From the NCBI GenBank assembly GCA_039028235.1, contig JBCCIN010000275.1:1-7320 (forward strand): a stretch of 7,320 nt of DNA. Reading direction: 5' to 3'. The notes below the pieces were generated by a model, which had not been told where the DNA came from, searched no databases, and was given only the letters and a program-made list of their open reading frames with translations. Of the stretch, positions 1-5,994 are shown one piece after another. How positions within the stretch are numbered: position 1 is the first letter of the stretch; each line of letters begins with the position of its first letter. The position numbers and the translations under genes were made by a program. This stretch comes from JANQPX01 sp039028235. Lineage in GTDB: Bacteria; Pseudomonadota; Alphaproteobacteria; Geminicoccales; Geminicoccaceae.

Positions 1-685
<685 letters not shown>

Positions 686-690
686 ACTGA

Positions 691-695
691 CTCCT
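691..695 (-). promoter_or_regulatory. ntrC ribosome binding site overlapping the ntrB stop
   Basis: On the minus strand the ntrB stop TAG runs directly into a Shine-Dalgarno AGGAG, followed by TCAGT and the ntrC ATG. Ribosomes ending ntrB would finish on the ntrC initiation site, so coupled translation of kinase and regulator is likely. This site supports the choice of ATG 685. Confidence 0.75.
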
Positions 696-1881
696 AGACT
701 GCCGCTTCTTCGTCGGCGGAGGGCTTTTTCGTCTCGCCGCGATAGGCCGGGAGGTGAATGCGGAAGAGAGCCCCCTTGGCCAGATTCTCGAACTCCAGAA
801 TGCCACCGTGATCACCGACGATCTTTGCGACCAGCGGCAGACCCAGGCCGGATCCCGCATGTTTCGTGGTGATGAAGGGCTCGAAGATATTGGCAGCGAC
901 ATCGGTGCTGACGCCGGACCCGTTGTCCTGAATGCGCACGGTAATCGGCAGCTCGACGCGCTCGCGGCTGTTGGGGACGCGGATCGAAAGACCGTGATGA
1001 TATTGCGTGGTCAGAATGATCTCACCGTCCTCGGCAGGCACGGCCTCTGCCGCGTTCTTGATGAGATTGAGGAAGACCTGGACCAATTGGTCGCGATCAC
1101 CATCGACCTCGGGAAGAGACGGGTCGTAATGCTCGACAAAACGCACGCGCTTGGCAAAGCCGGTCTCGGCTAGGCGTCGCACGCGCTCCAGGACCTCGTA
1201 GATGTTGACCGGGCCGCGCGTTAGCGGCTTCAGATCGGCGAATTGCTCCATCTGGTCGACGAGGGTGCAGATGCGGTCGGTTTCATCGCAGATTAGCCGC
1301 ACAAGCGGTCGCTCGCTCTCCCTGATCTCGGGCTCGAGCAGCTGGGCCGCGCCGCGAATGCCGGAAAGCGGGTTCTTGACCTCGTGAGCGAGCGTCGCGC
1401 CGAGCACCGCCACCGAACGTGCGCGGCCGCGATGGCCGAGCTGATGGTTCAAACGATGGGCGACTGAGCATGGGTGGAGCAGCACCAGCACGTCGCCCGG
1501 GCGCTCGGAGAGCGGAGAGACGTGGAGATCGAGCAGATGGCGTGCCTCCTTGGCGAAGGGAAGCTCGACGCTGTAGTCGGAGATGCTGCTGCGGTCCATC
1601 TGCACCCGGCGAATGCGGTCGATAAGTGGGCTGTCATCGGGCATCAGGTCCGACAGCGACATCTTGTCGAGCATCGTCCTGCTGACCCCGAGAAGCTGCT
1701 CGGCAGCGGGATTGACGAAGGCCACGCGCATCGCAGGCGTCACCACCAGGACGCTGGAGGCCATGGCGTTGAGAATCATGACCTCGGAGAGAGGCCTTGA
1801 TTCGTCGTGGCCATCGCCATCCGGAAGGGCGGCCAAAGGGTGATTTTGGCTAATTTTTGGGCACTCCCTGCTGGTGCACAA
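694..1881 (-). CDS. ntrB: Nitrogen regulation sensor histidine kinase NtrB
   Basis: Cytoplasmic histidine kinase/phosphatase that phosphorylates NtrC; in the known system its activity is set by PII proteins. A PAS-like sensor domain spans about residues 35-130 (VLVVTPAMRVAFVNPAAEQLLG region). The dimerisation/phosphotransfer helix carries the H-box LAHEVKNPL with H166. The ATPase domain has an N-box (LNLIKNAAEA, N272 and N276), G1 box DNGSG (319-323), an F-box around FEPFITTK (333-340) and G2 GSGLGL (343-348). No membrane segments are visible, as expected for NtrB and unlike NtrY. The 395-residue length from the first start is slightly long for the family. That start is TTG (1879-1881), five codons after an in-frame TGA at 1894-1896 and without a clear Shine-Dalgarno. 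Later candidates are TTG 1836 (residue 16) and ATG 1779 (residue 35, just before the PAS domain), so the 5' end is uncertain. The stop TAG lies 8 nt from ntrC. Confidence 0.95.
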   Translation of the reverse strand: MCTSRECPKISQNHPLAALPDGDGHDESRPLSEVMILNAMASSVLVVTPAMRVAFVNPAAEQLLGVSRTMLDKMSLSDLMPDDSPLIDRIRRVQMDRSSISDYSVELPFAKEARHLLDLHVSPLSERPGDVLVLLHPCSVAHRLNHQLGHRGRARSVAVLGATLAHEVKNPLSGIRGAAQLLEPEIRESERPLVRLICDETDRICTLVDQMEQFADLKPLTRGPVNIYEVLERVRRLAETGFAKRVRFVEHYDPSLPEVDGDRDQLVQVFLNLIKNAAEAVPAEDGEIILTTQYHHGLSIRVPNSRERVELPITVRIQDNGSGVSTDVAANIFEPFITTKHAGSGLGLPLVAKIVGDHGGILEFENLAKGALFRIHLPAYRGETKKPSADEEAAV

Positions 1882-1892
1882 AATACAAGCAA

Positions 1893-1921
1893 TTCATACG
1901 CTGTCGCAGACGTGATAGCAA
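1893..1921 (-). promoter_or_regulatory. Candidate sigma-70 promoter for ntrBC
   Basis: Reading the minus strand, TTGCTA (1921-1916) and TATGAA (1898-1893) are separated by exactly 17 nt. Each matches the sigma-70 consensus at four of six positions. Transcription would begin near 1886, only about 5 nt before the first possible ntrB start (TTG 1881). The promoter therefore implies either near-leaderless translation or a downstream start. No NtrC-type operator or sigma-54 GG-N10-GC element was recognised here. Alphaproteobacterial promoters are degenerate, so this is only a candidate. Confidence 0.35.
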
Positions 1922-2061
1922 GGCTTTGAAGAAAATGCTGGCTTTGCCCGGACAATTGACAGACCGCCCATGGACCGAGGGCTGCCTTTCCTGGTAAGCG
2001 CAAAGAGCATGTGTTGTTCGGATGGCATGGCCGAATTCATGAGCGGGTCGAGCGGCAAAAC

Positions 2062-2072
2062 GGAGCAGGGGG
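2062..2072 (+). promoter_or_regulatory. Ribosome binding region deciding the ispDF start
   Basis: The purine-rich stretch GGAGCAGGGGG lies 4 to 11 nt before ATG 2077. The reading frame is open back to ATG 2011, but those extra 22 residues are not like the IspD N-terminus. IspD homology starts directly at ATG 2077 (IGCVAVIVASGRGQRFG), so 2077 is chosen. Confidence 0.6.
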
Positions 2073-2076
2073 CGGC

Positions 2077-3246
2077 ATGATCGGTTGCGTCGCCGTCATC
2101 GTCGCTTCAGGGCGCGGTCAGCGCTTCGGCAGCGAACTGCCGAAGCAATATGTTCCGCTTTGCGGATCACCGCTCCTTCGGCATACACTCAAGCGCTTTG
2201 CGAATCATCCAGAAGTTGGCGGTGTTCTCGCGGTCATCCATCCAGACGATCGATCGCTCTATGACGAAGCCGCCCACGGCCTCGATCTGATGCCGCCTGT
2301 CAACGGCGGCGAAACGCGTCAGGATTCGGGACGCTTGGGGCTGGAAAGTCTCGCCGGACATCCGCCGGACAAAGTGCTGATCCATGATGGTGCCCGCCCG
2401 CTGATCGAACCGGATGTCATCGGGCGGGTGATCGACGCACTTGACCGTCATGAGGGGGCCGTGCCGGCACTGCCTGTTGCCGACACTGTCAAGCGGGTCG
2501 ACGGCGATCGGGTGGGGGCGACGGTGAACCGCCAGGGGCTATTTCGTGCACAGACGCCACAAGGTTTTTCCTATGAGCCCATCCTTATGGCCCACAGAAA
2601 ATTTGCCGGTCAGGCGATGACCGACGATGCCGCCGTCGCCGAAGCGGCCGGTCTTTCGGTGGTGATCGTGGCCGGCGATGAGGAGAACATCAAGGTGACG
2701 GCGAAAGGGGATCTGCAGCGAGCGGAACGCCGCCTGCTCGGATCGCTTCGGCCGCGCACCGGCATGGGTTTCGATGTTCACCGCCTGGAGTCGGTGGAGG
2801 ACGCTGGCCATGATGGTCTCGTGATCATGGGCCTGCAGCTTCCGGAACCCTATCGGATGATCGGCCATTCGGATGCGGATGTCGGCCTGCATGCGATCAC
2901 CGACGCGCTTCTCGGCGCGCTTGCGATTGGCGATATCGGCAGCCATTTTCCGCCTGGCGACCCCAAGTGGAAAGGAGCCGATTCCGCGATCTTCCTGGAT
3001 CATGCCGTCGATGCGGTCGATCGTGCCGGCGGGGTGATCGAGCACATCGACGTGACCCTGATTTGCGAGCGCCCGAAGATCGGTCCCTATCGAGGGGCCA
3101 TGGCCGAACGGCTGTCAGCACTGCTGCGGTTGCCGTTCCATCGCATCAGTGTCAAGGCCACCACGACCGAGCGTCTCGGCTTCACCGGGCGTGGCGAGGG
3201 TATCGCTGCTCAGGCCGTTGCGACGGTGCTCCTGCCCGGCGGCTAG
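2077..3246 (+). CDS. ispDF: Bifunctional IspD/IspF: CDP-ME synthase and MEcPP synthase
   Basis: Fusion enzyme of the MEP isoprenoid pathway. The IspD half joins 2-C-methyl-D-erythritol 4-phosphate to CTP. The IspF half cyclises CDP-ME 2-phosphate to 2-C-methyl-D-erythritol 2,4-cyclodiphosphate. Of 389 residues, about 1-222 are IspD: the nucleotide-binding start ASGRGQRFG, PKQY with K23, the HDGARP motif (103-108), and K206 in ENIKVT. IspF begins near 228: GMGFDVH with metal ligands D233 and H235, HSDADVGLH (264-272, H272 the third expected metal ligand), GDIGSHFPP, and the nucleotide-binding KATTTERLGFTGRGEG (360-375). All expected catalytic residues in both halves are present, so it looks active. 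The fused form is typical of alphaproteobacteria and some epsilonproteobacteria (Campylobacterota). It precedes cinA by 48 nt, a common pairing, and is divergent from ntrB. A perfect palindrome covers its stop codon. Confidence 0.97.
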   Translation: MIGCVAVIVASGRGQRFGSELPKQYVPLCGSPLLRHTLKRFANHPEVGGVLAVIHPDDRSLYDEAAHGLDLMPPVNGGETRQDSGRLGLESLAGHPPDKVLIHDGARPLIEPDVIGRVIDALDRHEGAVPALPVADTVKRVDGDRVGATVNRQGLFRAQTPQGFSYEPILMAHRKFAGQAMTDDAAVAEAAGLSVVIVAGDEENIKVTAKGDLQRAERRLLGSLRPRTGMGFDVHRLESVEDAGHDGLVIMGLQLPEPYRMIGHSDADVGLHAITDALLGALAIGDIGSHFPPGDPKWKGADSAIFLDHAVDAVDRAGGVIEHIDVTLICERPKIGPYRGAMAERLSALLRLPFHRISVKATTTERLGFTGRGEGIAAQAVATVLLPGG

Positions 3247-3256
3247 CCGCCGGGCA
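3233..3256. repeat. 24-bp perfect GC-rich palindrome across the ispDF stop codon
   Basis: TGCCCGGCGGCT is followed directly by its exact reverse complement, with the centre inside the ispDF TAG (3244-3246). As RNA it could form a nine- or ten-pair GC-rich stem with a CUAG loop. No T-run follows, so it is not a normal intrinsic terminator. It could be a translation-end hairpin, an mRNA stability element between ispDF and cinA, or a protein-binding site. Confidence 0.7.
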
Positions 3257-3294
3257 CCCGATGTCGCCGGCGGAAGCAAGGTGAGGTCCATGCC

Positions 3295-3783
3295 ATGACC
3301 ATGTCGGAACGAAGCCTGGAACTCGCTTTGGAGATCATTCAGATCTGCACGGTGAGAGGCCTCACCATCGCCACCGCCGAGTCCTGCACCGGCGGCCTCA
3401 TCAGTGCCTGCCTGACAGAGGTTCCGGGATCATCGGCCGTGCTCGATCGTGGCTTCGTCACTTACAGCAATCGGGCCAAAGAGGATCTGCTTGGTGTCCC
3501 GGAAGCAATCCTTCAGACTCATGGCGCGGTCAGCGCCGAGACCGCCGAAGCGATGGCGTCAGGCGCCCGCGAGCAGGCAGGCGTCGACTTGGCGATTGCG
3601 GTGACGGGGATCGCTGGCCCCGGCGGTGGCAGCCGGGAAAAACCCGTTGGCCTCGTGCATATCGCCCTTGCGACTGCGGAACGCCTCGACGGTGTTCGAG
3701 AGATGTTCAAGGGCGACCGGCAATCGGTACGCCAACAGACTTTGGAGAGCGCCCTTTTGCTGATCCGAACTTCCCTTGGTTAA
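3295..3783 (+). CDS. pncC: CinA C-terminal domain protein, nicotinamide-nucleotide amidohydrolase family
   Basis: Stand-alone CinA C-terminal domain (PncC/YgaD type), a cytoplasmic enzyme that deamidates NMN to nicotinic acid mononucleotide in pyridine nucleotide recycling. The 162 residues match the usual length of about 160. Motifs are TAESCTGG (27-34, with the proposed nucleophile S30), the GFVTYSNRAKEDLLGV region (53-68), and AVTGIAGPGGGSREKPVG (102-119). The N-terminal molybdopterin-binding-like domain of full CinA is absent, as is normal in proteobacteria. ATG 3295 is preceded by AAGGTGAGG (3278-3286) at 8-nt spacing, a strong ribosome site; ATG 3301 is in frame but less well placed. 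It probably shares the ispDF transcript. The activity is assigned by family; older annotations call it competence/damage-inducible CinA. Confidence 0.94.
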   Translation: MTMSERSLELALEIIQICTVRGLTIATAESCTGGLISACLTEVPGSSAVLDRGFVTYSNRAKEDLLGVPEAILQTHGAVSAETAEAMASGAREQAGVDLAIAVTGIAGPGGGSREKPVGLVHIALATAERLDGVREMFKGDRQSVRQQTLESALLLIRTSLG

Positions 3784-3865
3784 GCCCATCCCTTGCACCG
3801 ACGCGGAACAACCGTCAGGTTGGATCATGTAGACTAACTGTCGATAAGAAAAAGGAGAATTCGCC

Positions 3866-4066
3866 ATGGCTGTTGCTCGCGTCACGGAAATCATCGCAAG
3901 CTCGTCCAAGAGTTTCGAGGATGCCGTCGAGGTCGGGGTGGAACGGGCCTGCAAGACGCTGAAGAACGTGAAAGGAGCCTGGGTCAAAGGTCAAAAGGTC
4001 GTAATCGACGATGACAAGATCACCGACTATCGCGTGAACCTCGAAGTGACCTTCATTCTGGAGTGA
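3866..4066 (+). CDS. Dodecin, flavin-binding dodecamer protein
   Basis: Dodecins assemble into hollow dodecamers that bind pairs of flavins and are thought to store or buffer FMN and riboflavin. The 66 residues match the family length (about 65-71). The pattern is typical: N-terminal strand AVARVTEIIASS, an amphipathic helix (SFEDAVEVGVERACKTL), VKGAWVKGQKV with W39 (the expected flavin-stacking tryptophan) and Q43, then the closing strand YRVNLEVTFILE. The ATG is preceded by AAAGGAG (3851-3857) with 8-nt spacing. It sits 82 nt after cinA and 82 nt before the aldolase, so it may be its own unit or part of a loose plus-strand operon; no convincing promoter was found in the 3784-3865 gap. A nested inverted repeat follows it. 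Confidence 0.95.
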   Translation: MAVARVTEIIASSSKSFEDAVEVGVERACKTLKNVKGAWVKGQKVVIDDDKITDYRVNLEVTFILE

Positions 4067-4076
4067 CCTGATCCGG

Positions 4077-4117
4077 CCGGCGGCGGCATATCGAACCGTT
4101 CGAGAGGTCGCCGCCGG
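4077..4117. repeat. Nested inverted repeat downstream of dodecin
   Basis: CCGGCGGCG (4077-4085) and its exact complement CGCCGCCGG (4109-4117) enclose a second hairpin, TCGAA-CCG-TTCGA (4091-4103). RNA could form a GC-rich outer stem with an inner stem-loop. It starts 10 nt after the dodecin stop. There is no T-run, so Rho-independent termination is not clearly supported; it could be a processing or stability hairpin between dodecin and the aldolase. Confidence 0.6.
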
Positions 4118-4148
4118 ACTTGAAACGCCGCACCGTCGAGATCGCGCT

Positions 4149-4940
4149 ATGACCACCATCCAAAACATCGCCAAGGATCGCTTGCTGGCCGGTGAACTCG
4201 CCATCGGCATCGGGCTTCGCCAGTCGAGGACCGTCGATGTCGCCAAGGCCATGAAGACCGCGGGATTCGACTGGCTGTTTCTCGACCAGGAGCACAGTAT
4301 GCTCGGCCTTGACGACGCATCGGCAATTTCCTGTGCGGCGCAGGATGCCGGAATCACGCCGGTCGTGCGTGTGCCCGGCTTCGAGCATTATCATGCGGCC
4401 AAGGCGCTGGATGGCGGCGCTCAGGGAATCGTCGTGCCTCATGTCGACACGGCGGATGTCGCTGCCGCCATGGTTCGGAACTGCCGCTATCCGCCGATCG
4501 GCAAACGGTCGGTCACAGGCTCCCTGCCGCAGCTCGATTTCGCCGCTCTGCCGCTTGCCGAGGCCGCCGAGGCGGTGAATGCGGCCACCTTGCTTGTGCT
4601 GATGATCGAGACTGGCGAGGCGGTGGCCAACGCGGCTGAGATCGCGGCGGTCCCAGGCGTCGACGTGCTTCTTGTGGGCGCCAACGATCTCAGTATGGAG
4701 CTTGGAATTCCGGGCGAGCTCGACCATCCCGACATGGTTCGGGCATTGGAGACGATCGTCGAGGCCTGCCGAAAGAACGGCATCTTTCCAGGGCTTGGCG
4801 GTGTCTACCGTCAGGATCTGATCGAACGTTATGTCGCGATGGGTTTTCGCATGATCCTCGCCGGCAGCGATCTCTCCCTTATGCTCAATGCCGGTAAGGC
4901 AAGCGCCTCAGCCATTCGATCTTTGCCGGTCGCGAACTAG
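4149..4940 (+). CDS. HpcH/HpaI-family class II aldolase
   Basis: Divalent-metal-dependent pyruvate-type aldolase of the HpcH/HpaI family, whose members cleave 2-keto-3-deoxy sugar acids or 4-hydroxy-2-oxo acids to pyruvate and an aldehyde. The 263 residues match the family (about 250-270) and form a single TIM barrel. Visible motifs are FLDQEHSM with H49 as the expected general base, VRVPG with R74, GAQGIVVPHVDTADVA (90-105), PPIGKRS (115-121), and the expected metal ligands E154 (LMIETGEAV) and D180 (LLVGANDLS). The active site looks intact. The neighbours do not fix the substrate, so HpaI, GarL and RhmA types are not separated here; there is no linked transporter or dehydrogenase. The ATG has only a weak GAG-containing ribosome site (4138-4140) and lies 82 nt after dodecin. 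It ends 78 nt from the convergent glycosyltransferase. Confidence 0.9.
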   Translation: MTTIQNIAKDRLLAGELAIGIGLRQSRTVDVAKAMKTAGFDWLFLDQEHSMLGLDDASAISCAAQDAGITPVVRVPGFEHYHAAKALDGGAQGIVVPHVDTADVAAAMVRNCRYPPIGKRSVTGSLPQLDFAALPLAEAAEAVNAATLLVLMIETGEAVANAAEIAAVPGVDVLLVGANDLSMELGIPGELDHPDMVRALETIVEACRKNGIFPGLGGVYRQDLIERYVAMGFRMILAGSDLSLMLNAGKASASAIRSLPVAN

Positions 4941-5013
4941 GTCACCGGAGCCCAAGAACACAACCGCAATCCGCCGGGCCAGACGACAACGGTCAACGTT
5001 CGTGCTGTGGCCA

Positions 5014-5028
5014 CGCCATTAGATGGCG
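5014..5028. repeat. Small hairpin at the glycosyltransferase stop codon
   Basis: CGCCAT (5014-5019) and ATGGCG (5023-5028) flank a three-base centre, overlapping the minus-strand TAA (5019-5021). It lies in the convergent gap after the aldolase (4941-5018), where a two-way terminator would be expected. The stem is only six pairs and lacks a T-run on either strand, so it is at best a weak transcription-end signal. Confidence 0.3.
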
Positions 5029-5846
5029 CTGCGGCGGACTTTTGGGCTCATCAGGGAGGCGACACGGGCAGACAGCGCGACCGGGTTGCTGCCCCATTTG
5101 ACCACGCGTGCGGCGATGCGCTGGCCCTTGTCCTTGAGGCCGCCGGGCACTCGGCCGCGGGCCTTCATGAACATGCGCCTTCGATCCCGTTCATAGGCGC
5201 GGCGGTGATGGTCGTCGCCGTGGATGCCGCTGGTGACGGTGCCGTCATAGACGCGAAACCCCGACCAAAAGCCGCTGGCACGCTGAAATCGCCGGCCGGC
5301 GAGCGCGATGTCGAGCCAGAGTTCGCCATCCCAGCAGGTGCGGTTGTCGACATTGAATCCCCCCGCTGCCTCGAAAGCGCTCGCCCTAAAGAAGGTGGAC
5401 TGCTGTAGGAGGACGACGCCGCCATAGAGATAGCCCCAGAGGCTGAAGCGGTCGGAGTAGATCCGGCGGACTGGAGCACCATCGGCGTCGATGATGTGGC
5501 CGTTTGCGGAAATGACGTCGGCCTCGGGATCGCGCTCGAAGGCGCGGGCGACCTCGGCAAGCGCCCCAGGGCGAAGAACGTCATCGGCATTGAGAAAGCC
5601 GTAGATGTCGCCCGTGGCGCGGGCAAAGCCGCGATTGAGGCCGTCAGCCGGTCCATCATCGCGCTCGAAGACGGTCTGACCGATCTGGCTGTCGTAGCGT
5701 CCGATGATCTCACGGCTGTCGTCGTTGGAACCGGGATCAACTACGATATAGTCGAGATCGACGCCCTGCTGGTCGACCACAGAGCGGATGGCGCTTTCCA
5801 GAAAGGGTGCCTGATTGAAGGACAGCGTGACGATCGATATCTTCAT
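5019..5846 (-). CDS. Family 2 glycosyltransferase
   Basis: GT-A fold, inverting glycosyltransferase of family GT2, probably transferring a sugar from a nucleotide-sugar to a growing surface glycan at the cytoplasmic face. The N-terminus MKISIVTLSFNQAPFLESAI is the characteristic nucleotide-binding start. It is followed by VVDPGSNDDS (35-44), GPADGLNRGFARATGD (65-80) and the metal-binding FLNADD (84-89). A later QQSTFF (148-153) and WDGELWLDIA (172-181) form the expected acceptor and catalytic-base region. No membrane helices are visible in 275 residues; a short basic C-terminal tail is present. ATG 5846 has a modest purine stretch GGGAAAG upstream. The gene stands alone, convergent with the aldolase and divergent from the beta-helix protein gene, with no other polysaccharide genes visible. 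The sugar and acceptor cannot be told from sequence. Confidence 0.92.
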   Translation of the reverse strand: MKISIVTLSFNQAPFLESAIRSVVDQQGVDLDYIVVDPGSNDDSREIIGRYDSQIGQTVFERDDGPADGLNRGFARATGDIYGFLNADDVLRPGALAEVARAFERDPEADVISANGHIIDADGAPVRRIYSDRFSLWGYLYGGVVLLQQSTFFRASAFEAAGGFNVDNRTCWDGELWLDIALAGRRFQRASGFWSGFRVYDGTVTSGIHGDDHHRRAYERDRRRMFMKARGRVPGGLKDKGQRIAARVVKWGSNPVALSARVASLMSPKVRRSAI

Positions 5847-5911
5847 GCCGGCTTTCCCATGGTGGTGGCCACTTAAGCCTCGTTCTTAACAAACCATCGT
5901 GAAAGTTGAAC

Positions 5912-5940
5912 TCAATATTGACAAGATCCCTATTTATAGG
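5912..5940. repeat. Two short palindromes in the divergent promoter region
   Basis: TCAATATTGA (5912-5921) is a perfect 10-bp palindrome overlapping the -35 box. CCTAT-TT-ATAGG (5929-5940) is a 12-bp inverted repeat with a two-base centre lying in the promoter spacer. Both sit where a repressor could block RNA polymerase. They are dissimilar, so they are not two copies of one site. Short AT-rich palindromes arise easily by chance; the position is the main support. Confidence 0.35.
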
Positions 5941-5947
5941 ATATTAG
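5918..5947 (+). promoter_or_regulatory. Candidate sigma-70 promoter for the beta-helix protein gene
   Basis: A full-consensus -35 TTGACA (5918-5923) is followed by overlapping -10 candidates: GATATT (5940-5945, 16-nt spacer) and TATTAG (5942-5947, 18-nt spacer), each matching four of six consensus positions. The local sequence is clearly AT-rich against a GC-rich background. Transcription would start near 5953, giving a leader of roughly 40 nt to ATG 5995. No comparably good promoter was recognised on the minus strand for the divergent glycosyltransferase. Confidence 0.5.
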
Positions 5948-5994
5948 TCCCAAACGATCGCTCCTTTCCCCAAAGATGAAGTGGACCTCGCCCC

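Larger units (their letters stand above)
1882..2076. other. Divergent ntrB/ispDF intergenic region, no dusB
   Basis: This 195-bp spacer separates the divergent ntrB and ispDF genes. It contains the candidate ntrB promoter and no convincing ORF. In many alphaproteobacteria a dusB (nifR3) tRNA-dihydrouridine synthase gene lies immediately upstream of ntrB. No DusB-like peptide was seen in the conceptual reading on either strand. A TTGACA occurs at 1956-1961 on the plus strand, but no -10 element follows at a usable distance. For ispDF only a weak TTGAAG/GACAAT pair (1926-1931 and 1951-1956, 19-nt spacer) was found, so its promoter remains unassigned. Confidence 0.6.

Noticed and set aside
754..1173. 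Plus-strand 139-codon frame opposite ntrB
   Set aside because: Shadow of the NtrB ATPase domain, whose H, N, G1, F and G2 boxes are all intact on the minus strand.
1956..1961. TTGACA as an ispDF promoter -35
   Set aside because: At 16-18 nt downstream the sequence is GC-rich with no recognisable -10 element.
1776..2003. Minus-strand 75-codon frame upstream of and overlapping ntrB, considered as a small gene or a dusB remnant
   Set aside because: No DusB motifs, no ribosome site, and much of it overlaps the ntrB 5' end in another frame.
3820..3848. TTGGAT-N17-GATAAG as a promoter for dodecin
   Set aside because: Transcription would begin near 3855, inside the AAAGGAG ribosome site at 3851-3857, and the -35 match is poor.
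4053..4727. Minus-strand 224-codon frame opposite the aldolase
   Set aside because: Antisense to the HpcH/HpaI coding frame, which has all expected active-site residues; the minus-strand translation resembles no family.
5014..5028. Strong bidirectional terminator between aldolase and glycosyltransferase
   Set aside because: The stem has only six pairs and no T-run on either strand, so it is recorded only as a small hairpin.
5843..5860. Five-codon ATG...TGA mini-ORF overlapping the glycosyltransferase ATG
   Set aside because: Too short and without a ribosome site; an ATGA overlap of this kind occurs readily by chance.
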